A DNA stretch of 57,929 nucleotides from an uncultured Lachnospiraceae bacterium (GTDB lineage: Bacteria > Bacillota > Clostridia > Lachnospirales > Lachnospiraceae): NCBI GenBank assembly GCA_944384155.1, contig CALWSG010000001.1, forward strand, positions 1-57,929. Direction: 5' to 3'. Below the pieces are notes generated by a model. It made no database searches, had not been told where the DNA came from, and saw only the letters and a list, made by a program, of their open reading frames with translations. The stretch's first letter is position 1. Every line of letters starts with the position of its first letter. A program made the translations under genes and the position numbers. Positions 26,832 through 35,579 of this stretch are shown piece after piece.

Positions 26832-29625
26832 TTTCATAAAATCAAGAATCTTTATAGCATTTTTAATAATGGCTATGCTGTCCCTTATATTATTATCAAG
26901 GGTATTTGAGCTTCAGATTGTCAATGCCGATGAGTATGTGGCAAAATATACCCAAAAGACAGAAAAAACAAGATACTATGAAAGTACAAGAGGAAATATA
27001 TATGACTCAAAGGGTAATCTTTTGGCATATAATGTATCTGTTTATTCCGTAGTAATGGAGGATAAGCTTGACAGCTCATCTTATAAAAACGAACAGATGA
27101 ATGAGATAATACATAAGACAATAGAAATTATCGAAAAGAACGGAGACAGTATAGATGAAGACTTTGCAATAGACTATGTGAATGGTCAGTTTATATGGTC
27201 TGAATCCATATCTGAAAACTCAAGGCTGAGATTTTTAAAGGATATATTCGGAACAGAAACTCTTGATACAGAAAAGGAAAAGCTGTCAGAGACAACTGCG
27301 GAGGAAGCCTTTGAGTATCTTACAGGGCAAAAGAAATATAATGTTGACAGAGAGCTTTATACACAAGAGGAAGCTTATAAAATAATTATCGTAAGATATA
27401 ATCTGTCTCTTAATGCCTATCAGAAGTATTTGTCTACCACCATTGCAACAGATGTATCAGAGGCAACAATGGCGGCAATTTACGAAAGTGCAGATGTAAT
27501 ACCGGGAGTAACCATAAGCGAGACAACAAAGAGGGTATATAATAATAGTATATATTTTGCACATATTATCGGATATACCGGAAAAATATCCGACGAACAG
27601 TTAAGCGAGCTTAACAGTGAAGTAGATGATGAAAATGATAAATATGCTCTTAATGATATAGTGGGAAAGACAGGCATTGAAGCTTCTATGGAGCTGGAAC
27701 TCAGTGGAAAGAAGGGCTATGAGAAGGTAATAGTGGATAATACGGGCAAGGTTCTTTCCATAGTAGAAGAAAAATCCGCAGAGGCAGGAAATGACATTTA
27801 TCTTACAATAGACAGTGAGCTGACTATGGCAATATATCATCTTATAGAGGAAAATCTTGCAGGAATACTTGTAGATAAAATAGTTAACCGTTCCCTTTCG
27901 GGAAAGGATATAGAGGACTGGCTCATTCCTGTAAAGGATGTATATTTTCAGATAATAAATAATAATATTGCAGATATTGAAAAGTTTGGTCTTGATACGG
28001 CAAGCGAGAATGAAAAAACAATATATGGTATAATGCAGGCACATAAGGAAACTGTGCTTGCAAATATAAATGGTGAATTGTATAATAGTGAAGCAGCTGG
28101 ATTAAGCTCTTTGTCAGAAGAATATAATGAATACTATACATTTATATTTAATATGCTTTCAGACAGCTCTTATAATATTAATGTAATTCCAAAGAGCAGA
28201 ATTAATACAGAAGACGAAACGTATAAGTCTTGGATGAGAGATGAAATATCTTTAAGAGAAATTTTGCTTTATGCAATAGACGAAAACTGGGTTGATACGT
28301 CAATGCTTGATGTATCTTCAAATTATGTTGACAGGGAAACTATTTATAATTCACTTGTGGAATATATAAATAACTATTTAAATACTGAAAAGGCTTTTGA
28401 TAAGCTTATTTATAAGTATCTTATTGAAAACGGAAGCATTACCGGAGGGCAGGTATGCAGGCTTCTTTATGATCAGGGAGTTTTAAGCTATGATGCTGAT
28501 ATGTACTCAAAGCTTACAAGTGGAAGCGTATCGGCATATGATTTTGTAATAAGCAAGATTAAATCATTGGAAATAACTCCTGCAATGCTTGCCTTGGAGC
28601 CGTGCTCTGCAACCGTTACGGCAGTGGAGCCGGGAACAGGAAATGTTCTGGCAATGGTGTCTTACCCAAGCTATGACAACAATGCATTTTCCGGGTCTGT
28701 GGATTATGAAACATGGACAACATTAAGTGAAGACTTATCAAGTCCTTTGTTTGACAGGGCAACAAAAATGAGAACGGCACCGGGTTCAACCTTTAAGCCG
28801 CTATCGGCAATAACAGGTCTTGAGACGGGAGTGGTTGATACATCAAGTATTATTGCGTGCAATGGAATATTTGATAAAATTACTCCGTCGCCTAAATGCT
28901 GGGTATATCCATCAAGGCATGGTGCACAGAATGTGGTTCAGGCCATTAAAAATTCATGCAACTCATTTTTTTATGAGGTGGCATACAGATTATCAACAAG
29001 AAATGGTTCCTTTAATGAAGCCGAGGGACTGTCTTATTTCAGAAAGTATGGAGAAATGGTGGGGCTTACGGAAACATCAGGTGTTGAGGTAGAAGAATAT
29101 TCACCGCTTTTTTCTACAACAAGCCCCATAACCTCTGCCATCGGTCAGGGTTCTCACAGCTTTACAAGTGTTCAGCTTGCAAGATATGTAAATACCCTGG
29201 CATCAGGAGGAACTAATTATGAGCTTACCCTTATTAAGGATATTGTAGAACTTAACGGAACAAAGCATACGCTTCCGGAGAAAGATGTTACGGTAATAGA
29301 TGTATCAGAAAGCACAATAAGTACGGTTCAGGAGGGTATGAGACAGGCGGCACAGGGATATTCAAGCATAAACTCACTTGATTTTTCTGTGGCGGCAAAA
29401 ACAGGTACTGCACAGGAAAGTGCAAATTCTCCGGATCATGCCCTTATGATAGCTTTCGCACCATATGATGAGCCGCAGATAAGCCTAAGCGTTATGATTC
29501 AAAATGGTTATACATCTTCATACGCCTCAAATCTGGCATCGGACATATTAAAATACTATTTTGGCGAAACTACCCTTGAGCAGATTTTAAACGGCAGTGC
29601 AGACGGACCTGCAGCAGGGGAATAA
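26800..29625 (+). CDS. mrdA: Penicillin-binding protein 2 (elongasome transpeptidase) with a large insertion
   Basis: This class B PBP crosslinks peptidoglycan during elongation, partnered by RodA. I start at ATG 26800, with AAGGAG upstream inside mreD. A membrane helix (about residues 13-35) is followed by the pedestal domain with TRGNIYDSKGNLLAYN and the GKTGIEASME segment. Catalytic motifs are Ser663 in STFK, SCN at 719-721 and KTG at 867-869. The length of 941 residues exceeds the usual 600-750 because of about 220-250 extra residues (roughly 345-590) lying between LTIDSELTMAIY and the ALEPCSATVTAVEPGTG segment that starts the transpeptidase domain; they look helical and repeat-poor. The family and active site are sure. 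Confidence 0.95.
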   Translation: MVREILEILFNFIKSRIFIAFLIMAMLSLILLSRVFELQIVNADEYVAKYTQKTEKTRYYESTRGNIYDSKGNLLAYNVSVYSVVMEDKLDSSSYKNEQMNEIIHKTIEIIEKNGDSIDEDFAIDYVNGQFIWSESISENSRLRFLKDIFGTETLDTEKEKLSETTAEEAFEYLTGQKKYNVDRELYTQEEAYKIIIVRYNLSLNAYQKYLSTTIATDVSEATMAAIYESADVIPGVTISETTKRVYNNSIYFAHIIGYTGKISDEQLSELNSEVDDENDKYALNDIVGKTGIEASMELELSGKKGYEKVIVDNTGKVLSIVEEKSAEAGNDIYLTIDSELTMAIYHLIEENLAGILVDKIVNRSLSGKDIEDWLIPVKDVYFQIINNNIADIEKFGLDTASENEKTIYGIMQAHKETVLANINGELYNSEAAGLSSLSEEYNEYYTFIFNMLSDSSYNINVIPKSRINTEDETYKSWMRDEISLREILLYAIDENWVDTSMLDVSSNYVDRETIYNSLVEYINNYLNTEKAFDKLIYKYLIENGSITGGQVCRLLYDQGVLSYDADMYSKLTSGSVSAYDFVISKIKSLEITPAMLALEPCSATVTAVEPGTGNVLAMVSYPSYDNNAFSGSVDYETWTTLSEDLSSPLFDRATKMRTAPGSTFKPLSAITGLETGVVDTSSIIACNGIFDKITPSPKCWVYPSRHGAQNVVQAIKNSCNSFFYEVAYRLSTRNGSFNEAEGLSYFRKYGEMVGLTETSGVEVEEYSPLFSTTSPITSAIGQGSHSFTSVQLARYVNTLASGGTNYELTLIKDIVELNGTKHTLPEKDVTVIDVSESTISTVQEGMRQAAQGYSSINSLDFSVAAKTGTAQESANSPDHALMIAFAPYDEPQISLSVMIQNGYTSSYASNLASDILKYYFGETTLEQILNGSADGPAAGE

Positions 29626-29673
29626 GCAAAAAACTTAACAGCAGGAAAGCAGACTTTGGGAAAGGGAAAAGAT

Positions 29674-30342
29674 ATGAATAAAAATTCAGTAGTGCTAAAA
29701 GGAAATAAATATGGTATAGTAGTTATGTTGGATAACAATGCTTCCTTTGATGAGATAAAAGCAGTGATTGCTGAAAAGTTCAATGAATCCTCTAAGTTTT
29801 TCGGAAGGGAGTCAATGGCGATAAGCTTTGAGGGAAAGGAGCTTACATCAGAGCAGCAAAGAGAGCTTCTTGATATTATCAATAATAATTCTGATTTAAA
29901 TATAGTATGCATTATCGATAATGATAAAAACAGGGAGGAGTACTTTAAAAAGACAGTAGAGGAAAGGCTGAATGATTTAAATTCAGGAGCGGGACAATTC
30001 TACAGGGGAACTCTTCGTTCAGGTCAGGTTCTTGAAAGCGACAGCTCTGTTATAATTTTAGGAGACGTAAATCCGGGAGCTAAAATTATTTCAGCCGGAA
30101 ATGTGGTTATACTAGGTTCCCTGAAGGGAACTGTATACGCAGGCGTCAACGGAGACGAAGCATCATTTGTGGTTGCACTTGAGATGAACCCGGTTCAGAT
30201 AAGAATTGGCGATACTATCGCAAGATGTTCAGATAAACCAAAACGATTTTCAAAGCCGGAAACAAAAATAGCTTATGTTGATGGCGGAAACATTTATATT
30301 GATCCTCTTAATAAAGAGATATTAAATGATTTAAATATTTAG
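29674..30342 (+). CDS. minC: Septum site-determining protein MinC
   Basis: MinC blocks FtsZ assembly away from midcell. The 222-residue product (from ATG 29674, GGGAAAGGG upstream; the TTG at 29656 is less likely) has the N-terminal FtsZ-inhibiting domain and the C-terminal beta-helix that binds MinD and FtsZ, seen in GDVNPGAKIISAGNVVILG and LKGTVYAGVNGDEASF. Together with minD and minE in the next positions it forms a complete Min system, here embedded between PBP2 and rodA. Confidence 0.94.
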   Translation: MNKNSVVLKGNKYGIVVMLDNNASFDEIKAVIAEKFNESSKFFGRESMAISFEGKELTSEQQRELLDIINNNSDLNIVCIIDNDKNREEYFKKTVEERLNDLNSGAGQFYRGTLRSGQVLESDSSVIILGDVNPGAKIISAGNVVILGSLKGTVYAGVNGDEASFVVALEMNPVQIRIGDTIARCSDKPKRFSKPETKIAYVDGGNIYIDPLNKEILNDLNI

Positions 30343-30363
30343 AAACGAAGGAGTAAGAAAATT

Positions 30364-31155
30364 ATGAGTGAAGTAATTGTAGTGACATCCGGAAAAGGCG
30401 GAGTTGGCAAAACTACAACATCTGCAAATGTGGGAACAGGACTTGCAAAGTTAAATAAGAAGGTTGTATTAATTGACACTGATATAGGACTTCGTAATCT
30501 TGATGTTGTTATGGGGCTCGAAAACAGAATAGTATACAACCTTGTTGATGTTGTGGAGGGCAACTGCCGTGCAAAGCAGGCTATGATAAAGGATAAACGA
30601 TATCCTAATCTTTATCTGCTTCCGTCCGCACAGACAAGAGATAAGACAAGCGTTTCACCTGAGCAGATGGTGGCACTTGTAAATGAGCTGAGGGAGGAAT
30701 TTGATTACATAATTCTGGACTGTCCTGCAGGAATTGAGCAGGGATTTAAGAATGCTATTGCAGGTGCCGACAGGGCACTTGTGGTTACTACTCCTGAGGT
30801 TTCGGCAATACGTGACGCAGACAGAATTATAGGTCTTTTAGAGGCTAATTCAATGAAGAAGGTTGATTTAATCGTAAACCGCATACGTATGGATATGGTT
30901 AAAAAGGGTGATATGATGTCCATAGAGGATGTTGTCGATATTCTTGCCATTAATCTTATCGGTGCAGTGCCTGATGATGAAAATATTGTTATTGCAACAA
31001 ATCAGGGTGAGCCTTTAGTTGGAAATGATACTCTTCCCGGACAGGCTTATATGAATATATGCAAACGTATTATGGGAGAGGATGTTCCTATGTTAGACCT
31101 TGCAAAGAATAACGGTTTCTTTGCCAAGATTGCAGGTCTTTTTAAAAAGAACTAG
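30364..31155 (+). CDS. minD: Septum site-determining ATPase MinD
   Basis: MinD binds the membrane in its ATP form and recruits MinC and MinE. The deviant Walker A motif TSGKGGVGKTTTSANVG is at residue 7, IDTDIGLRNLDVVMGLE is switch I, and DCPAGIEQG is Walker B. The C-terminus ends in a Lys-rich amphipathic helix (NGFFAKIAGLFKKN) suitable for membrane binding. At 263 residues it is of standard length. AAGGAG stands a few bases before the ATG. Confidence 0.97.
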   Translation: MSEVIVVTSGKGGVGKTTTSANVGTGLAKLNKKVVLIDTDIGLRNLDVVMGLENRIVYNLVDVVEGNCRAKQAMIKDKRYPNLYLLPSAQTRDKTSVSPEQMVALVNELREEFDYIILDCPAGIEQGFKNAIAGADRALVVTTPEVSAIRDADRIIGLLEANSMKKVDLIVNRIRMDMVKKGDMMSIEDVVDILAINLIGAVPDDENIVIATNQGEPLVGNDTLPGQAYMNICKRIMGEDVPMLDLAKNNGFFAKIAGLFKKN

Positions 31156-31164
31156 GAGGATGTT

Positions 31165-31437
31165 ATGAGCTTATTTGATATATTTAAGAAAAAATCATCA
31201 GGAGATGTGGCTAAAGACAGATTAAAGCTTTTGCTTGTCTCTGACAGGGCAAACTGTTCTCCTGAGATAATGGAGTTAATTAAAAATGACATTATTAATG
31301 TTATTGCAAAATATATGGAAATTGATTGTGAAGGCCTTGATATTCAGATTACACAGACAGAATCTGAAGGAGAAAACGGAAATGTTCCGGCACTTGTTGC
31401 CAATATTCCAATAAAAGAGGTTAAGCATAATTCCTAA
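31165..31437 (+). CDS. minE: Min topological specificity factor MinE
   Basis: MinE stimulates MinD ATPase and sets up the polar oscillation. The 90-residue product has the family order: a membrane-targeting FDIFKKK start, AKDRLKLLLVSDRANCSPEI (the MinD-contact helix) and a C-terminal beta-sheet dimerisation domain ending LVANIPIKEV. It lies nine bases after minD, with AGGAGG before its ATG. A MinE-based system rather than DivIVA/MinJ is consistent with many Clostridia. Confidence 0.95.
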   Translation: MSLFDIFKKKSSGDVAKDRLKLLLVSDRANCSPEIMELIKNDIINVIAKYMEIDCEGLDIQITQTESEGENGNVPALVANIPIKEVKHNS

Positions 31438-31449
31438 GCAGGAGTATAT

Positions 31450-32607
31450 ATGTTACAAAAATATTTGTATAAAAATGCCATAGCAAAGCTGAAAACATAT
31501 CAGTATAATCACATTAACGTAAGGCTTATATTAATAGTTGTCGGACTGACAGTATTAGGTATAAATGTTATAGCAAGCGCCCAGCCTGATAATCCCTCAT
31601 ATTATCAGAAGCAGATATTCGGCTTTATAGTAGGATGTCTGGGTATGGTTATATTAGCCCTGATAGATTACAGGTTTATATTGAAATTTCATTGGCTTAT
31701 TTATGTGTTTAATATTTGTCTTTTGCTGGCTGTAGAGTTTTTTGGAGCCAATCATATGGGGGCACAGAGATGGCTTGAATTTGGAGGTATACAGATACAG
31801 CCGTCAGAGTTTGCAAAGATATTTTTAATATTATTTTTTGCAAAGTTCTTGGACACTCATAAGGATAAAATAAATTCCTTTAAGATTATAGCATCAAGCT
31901 GTATATTTTTGTTGATGCCTGTTGCTTTAATATTTAAGCAGCCGGCATTGTCAACAAGTATTGTTATAGTTTTAATGTTTTGTGTAATAATGTATATAGC
32001 GGGAATAAGCTATAAGTTTATTTTCAGCCTTATAGCTGTTATGATTCCCGTTGCCGTACTGCTGATATATCTTATTATGCAGCCTGACCAAAAAATTTTG
32101 GAGAATTATCAGTATATGAGGCTTGTAGGCTTTTATGATACTGATAATAAAGAGGCACAGGATTTAAGATGGCAGCAGGATAATGCAGAGATTGCCATAG
32201 GCTCAGGCGGACTATGGGGAAAAGGCTTAAACAATGACAGTGAGGACAGCGTAAAAAACGGAAACTATATTCCGGAACCCCAGACGGACTTTATTTTTGC
32301 CATAATAGGCGAGGAGCTTGGTTTTGTTGGTACGGCATCTGTGATTATACTGCTTTTGTGGGTTGTGTTTGAATGTTTTTACACGGGGGCACACGCCCCG
32401 GATATGGCAGGCAGGCTTATATGCTGCGGGGTAGGAGGGTATATAGCCATACAGTCCTTTATTAATATATGTGTTGTCACCAATATGATGCCGAATACAG
32501 GACTTCCATTGCCCTTTGTAAGCTACGGATTAAGTTCTCTTCTAAGCTCCTTTGCAGGCATGGGACTTGTTTTAAATGTGGGGCTTCAAAGGAAAGGGAA
32601 AAGATAG
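31450..32607 (+). CDS. rodA: SEDS-family peptidoglycan polymerase RodA
   Basis: RodA polymerises lipid II into glycan strands with PBP2. The 385-residue membrane protein has about ten membrane segments. Family landmarks are MGAQRWLEFGGIQIQPSEFAK in the second half of the first third, GGLWGKGLN and PQTDFIFAIIGEELGF, and the C-terminal MMPNTGLPLPFVSYG. The short gap after minE (12 bases) and the co-located PBP2 gene mark it as the elongasome SEDS protein rather than FtsW. Confidence 0.93.
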   Translation: MLQKYLYKNAIAKLKTYQYNHINVRLILIVVGLTVLGINVIASAQPDNPSYYQKQIFGFIVGCLGMVILALIDYRFILKFHWLIYVFNICLLLAVEFFGANHMGAQRWLEFGGIQIQPSEFAKIFLILFFAKFLDTHKDKINSFKIIASSCIFLLMPVALIFKQPALSTSIVIVLMFCVIMYIAGISYKFIFSLIAVMIPVAVLLIYLIMQPDQKILENYQYMRLVGFYDTDNKEAQDLRWQQDNAEIAIGSGGLWGKGLNNDSEDSVKNGNYIPEPQTDFIFAIIGEELGFVGTASVIILLLWVVFECFYTGAHAPDMAGRLICCGVGGYIAIQSFINICVVTNMMPNTGLPLPFVSYGLSSLLSSFAGMGLVLNVGLQRKGKR

Positions 32608-32659
32608 GAGACCAGTGTGGGCAGCACCGTTGGGTAAACGCTCAGAAATGGAGGTTTTT

Positions 32660-33058
32660 ATGAATATAGGTTTAATTGCACATGATTCAAAGAAGGTACT
32701 TATGCAGAACTTCTGTATTGCATACAGAGGAATATTAAGCAGGCATGAGCTGTATGCCACTGCCACTACGGGAAGGCTTATAGAGGAGGTTACCAACTTA
32801 AACGTCCATAAATTTTTAGCAGGTCATTTAGGGGGAGAGCAGCAGTTTGGCTCCCAGATAGAAAGCAACCAGTTTGACCTTGTTATTTTCCTGAGAGATC
32901 CTCTGACACCTAAGTCACATGATCCTGATATTAACAATATTTTTAAACTTTGTGATATACACAATATTCCACTTGCAACAAATCTTGCTACTGCGGAGCT
33001 TATGATAAAGGCACTTGAGCGGGGAGATTTGGATTGGAGAGAAGTATATAAACATTAA
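32660..33058 (+). CDS. mgsA: Methylglyoxal synthase
   Basis: MgsA converts dihydroxyacetone phosphate into methylglyoxal, a phosphate-releasing bypass of glycolysis. Motifs are GLIAHDSKK near the start, ATATTGRLI, GHLGGEQQFG, VIFLRDPL (active-site Asp) and CDIHNIPLATNLATAELMI. The upstream ATG at 32648 is part of the ribosome site ATGGAGG, so I begin at 32660 (132 residues, close to the usual 130-150). The stop codon merges with a strong bidirectional terminator. mgsA following rodA is typical of Clostridia. Confidence 0.94.
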   Translation: MNIGLIAHDSKKVLMQNFCIAYRGILSRHELYATATTGRLIEEVTNLNVHKFLAGHLGGEQQFGSQIESNQFDLVIFLRDPLTPKSHDPDINNIFKLCDIHNIPLATNLATAELMIKALERGDLDWREVYKH

Positions 33059-33080
33059 AAAAGGGCTTCCGCCCTTTTTT
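33057..33080. terminator. Bidirectional Rho-independent terminator
   Basis: A perfect 10-base stem AAAAAAGGGC (33057-33066), a TTCC loop and GCCCTTTTTT (33071-33080) lie between the converging mgsA and DUF378 genes. A-run and T-run allow it to act in both directions. Confidence 0.92.
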
Positions 33081-33291
33081 AATTTTCTATCGCATTTGAA
33101 ACTCTTCCATACAGACTGATTAAGTATAAGCCGCATAAGCCCACCACAGCGTATATTATTCTTGATACTAATGACATCTCACCGAAGATGAGAGCTACAA
33201 GGTCCAGCTTGAAAAATCCTACCAGTCCCCAGTTTATGGCACCGATAATTGCGATTGTAAGAATAGTATAATCTAATCCCTTTGTATTCAT
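33079..33291 (-). CDS. DUF378 small membrane protein
   Basis: The 70-residue protein has two hydrophobic segments (about residues 8-30 and 40-60) and the sequence IGAINWGLVGF that is the signature of the DUF378/YuzA family. Its function is unknown. An AGGAGG stands six bases before its ATG. It is a single-gene unit between two + strand operons and shares the terminator with mgsA. Confidence 0.88.
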   Translation of the reverse strand: MNTKGLDYTILTIAIIGAINWGLVGFFKLDLVALIFGEMSLVSRIIYAVVGLCGLYLISLYGRVSNAIEN

Positions 33292-33327
33292 TTTTATAAC
33301 CTCCTTTTGGTTTTGTTATTATTTTGT

Positions 33328-33356
33328 CACCTAATTACAATATTATTCATTAGGTG
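33328..33356. repeat. Inverted repeat in the divergent intergenic region
   Basis: CACCTAAT (33328-33335) and ATTAGGTG (33349-33356) form a perfect 8-base inverted repeat with a 13-base loop, and the + strand continues with seven T's. It could terminate + strand readthrough, act as an operator for the DUF378 gene, or fold in its leader. Confidence 0.45.
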
Positions 33357-33375
33357 TTTTTTTAGGTAAAAATTA

Positions 33376-33404
33376 TGGACTATGATAAATTTTTGATGTA
33401 TACT
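33376..33404 (+). promoter_or_regulatory. Sigma-A type promoter for the HlyD-like gene
   Basis: TGGACT at 33376-33381 and TATACT at 33399-33404 are spaced by 17 bases, ahead of the TTG start at 33437. Four of six -35 bases and five of six -10 bases match consensus. Confidence 0.6.
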
Positions 33405-33436
33405 TAATACATTAAAAATTTTTGGAGGAAATTCAG

Positions 33437-34852
33437 TTGGCGGATAAAAAAAACAGAAGGGTAATAAAATATCGCAGACGCAGGCATATTAATGTTGGAG
33501 TAATTGTATTTGCCGCTATTTTAATATATATTTCCGTTTATATGATTGTTTATTTTTCAAGGGATAAGGTTACCATTTATGAGGTTGTAATGGGAAAAAA
33601 TGCAAGTATTACAAACAAGACATATACGGGACTTATACTTAGAGGAGAACAGGTTGTAAATACGGACAAATCAGGCTACTTAAATTATTTTGTCGGGGAA
33701 GGAGAACGGGTATCACTCTCATCCACTGTATATACTGTGGATGAAAGCGGTATGATTAACAATATTTTATCTGAGGCATCAGAAAGCGGAAATGTAGTAT
33801 ATACATCTGAAAATGAGCTTGAGCTTCGCAATCTTATATCAAAGTATACATTATCGCAAAATAATATTGATTTTTATAATATTTATGATTTTAAGCAGGA
33901 TATTGATTCAAAGATTTTGGAATGTATTAATCTTAATAATATCAGGCAGCTTTTGGAAGCATCAGGCTCATCAGGAATGGAATTCCAGGTTAATACAGCG
34001 GCAGCAACAGGAATTGTGGCATATTATACTGACGGATATGAGTCAAAAACAGAAGCTACCCTTACAAAAAGTGATTTTGAAACAGATAATTATAAAAAGA
34101 CATCCCATATGTCAGGAGATTTGATTGAAGCAGGGGCTGCTGTGTACAAGATTGTAAATTCGGAGGATTGGAGCATATATATAGAAATGTCTGACGAGGA
34201 TGCAGATAAATATAAGGATGACACAAGAATGAAGATAAAGGTTTTGTCTGACGGAAGAGAGATTACGGGAGACTTTTCTATTGTGTCAATAGATGGTCAG
34301 TCATATGGCAAAATACAGCTAAACAGATATATGAGCACATATGTAAAGGACAGATTTTTAGAGCTGCAGATTGTAGAGGAGCAGATAGAAGGATTAAAAA
34401 TACCAAAAACTTCAGTTGTTGAAAAGGAATTTTATACAATACCTGTTGAATATATGGGACGCGGAGGTGATTCTTCTGATATGGGATTTTTCAAAAAAAC
34501 ATATGATGAGAATCAGAATGAATCTATTGTATTTGTCACGCCAACTATTTATAAAGCAACTGATGAATTTTATTACATAGATACAAGTGATGAATCTGTT
34601 CTTAAGGAAGGAGATTTTGTGGTGATGGCTGATTCATCAGATTCCTACAGAATAGGTGCAAGGGAAGCACTTAAGGGTGTGTATAACGTAAATAATGGCT
34701 ACTGTGTATTCAGAAATATTTCCATACTGACAGAAACAGGGGAATATTATCTGGTGGATACTGAAACGTCTTATGGACTTAAGGTGTATGACCATATAGT
34801 TATAGACGGTTCAATGGTTAAAGAAAATCAGGTTGTATTTAGTGTTAATTAG
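33437..34852 (+). CDS. HlyD-like membrane-fusion family protein
   Basis: Starts at a TTG, 8 bases after TGGAGG. The 471-residue protein has a strongly basic N-terminus (KKNRRVIKYRRRR), one membrane helix (about residues 20-42), and an extracytoplasmic beta-rich part with a lipoyl-like barrel segment (TGLILRGEQVVNT and later AAATGIVAYYTDGYE), as in HlyD/periplasmic adaptor-like proteins often found beside yggS-sepF in Lachnospiraceae. No exporter ATPase is adjacent, so a function in division or envelope rather than efflux is possible; that is inference from context. Confidence 0.65.
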   Translation: MADKKNRRVIKYRRRRHINVGVIVFAAILIYISVYMIVYFSRDKVTIYEVVMGKNASITNKTYTGLILRGEQVVNTDKSGYLNYFVGEGERVSLSSTVYTVDESGMINNILSEASESGNVVYTSENELELRNLISKYTLSQNNIDFYNIYDFKQDIDSKILECINLNNIRQLLEASGSSGMEFQVNTAAATGIVAYYTDGYESKTEATLTKSDFETDNYKKTSHMSGDLIEAGAAVYKIVNSEDWSIYIEMSDEDADKYKDDTRMKIKVLSDGREITGDFSIVSIDGQSYGKIQLNRYMSTYVKDRFLELQIVEEQIEGLKIPKTSVVEKEFYTIPVEYMGRGGDSSDMGFFKKTYDENQNESIVFVTPTIYKATDEFYYIDTSDESVLKEGDFVVMADSSDSYRIGAREALKGVYNVNNGYCVFRNISILTETGEYYLVDTETSYGLKVYDHIVIDGSMVKENQVVFSVN

Positions 34853-34872
34853 TAATTTTGATGGAGGTTATT

Positions 34873-35565
34873 ATGATTACAGAGAATTATGATATTGTTT
34901 GTGAAAATATAGGCAATGCCTGCAGCAGGTCAGGGCGTATGAGGGATGACGTAAAGCTTATTGCAGTCAGTAAGACAAAGCCTGTGTCAGACATAGAAGA
35001 ACTATACGGCCATGGAGTCAGGGTGTTTGGAGAAAATAAGGTTCAGGAGCTTTGCGATAAGTATGAGGCACTGCCGAAGGATATTGAGTGGCACATGATA
35101 GGACATTTGCAGAGAAATAAGGTAAAATACATAGTAGGTAAGGCGGCACTTATACACTCCGTTGATTCGTTAAGGCTAGCCATGCAGATAGAAGCCGAGG
35201 CAGCAAAGAAAAATGTTATTGCAAATATTCTTATAGAAGTAAATGTTGCGGAGGAGGAATCAAAATTTGGCCTAAAGGCAGATGAAGCTTTGAAAAATAT
35301 TACAGAAATTGCCAAATTGCCTCATATAAGGATAAAAGGTCTTATGACAATAGCACCTTTTGTGGAAAATCCTGAGGATAACCGGAAATATTTTAAGAAA
35401 TTAAAACAATTAGCAGTTGACATACAGGCAAAAAACATTGATAATGTAGATATGAATGAGCTTTCTATGGGAATGACAGGTGATTACATGGTGGCAGTTG
35501 AGGAAGGTGCAACATATGTAAGAGTTGGGACAGGCATTTTCGGTGAGAGACATTATGATATATAG
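34873..35565 (+). CDS. YggS/YlmE-family PLP-binding homeostasis protein
   Basis: The protein binds PLP and helps keep vitamin B6 and amino-acid pools in balance; it is not a known enzyme. The PLP-Lys is in KLIAVSKTKP near residue 30, followed by FGENKVQEL, WHMIGHLQRNK and LSMGMTGDYMVAVEEG, all family hallmarks. I start at ATG 34873, which follows ATGGAGG; TTG 34858 and ATG 34861 upstream belong to the ribosome site. Length 230 is normal. yggS-sepF adjacency is conserved in Firmicutes. Confidence 0.93.
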   Translation: MITENYDIVCENIGNACSRSGRMRDDVKLIAVSKTKPVSDIEELYGHGVRVFGENKVQELCDKYEALPKDIEWHMIGHLQRNKVKYIVGKAALIHSVDSLRLAMQIEAEAAKKNVIANILIEVNVAEEESKFGLKADEALKNITEIAKLPHIRIKGLMTIAPFVENPEDNRKYFKKLKQLAVDIQAKNIDNVDMNELSMGMTGDYMVAVEEGATYVRVGTGIFGERHYDI

Positions 35566-35579
35566 AAAGGAACATTAAA

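Noticed and set aside
27601..28044. 147-residue - strand open frame in PBP2
   Set aside because: Opposite the AT-rich PBP2 insertion; composition Tyr/Ile/Cys-rich, typical of a shadow frame.
33301..33436. Promoter for the - strand DUF378 gene
   Set aside because: Only TAATAT with a poor -35 at odd spacing; no convincing candidate.
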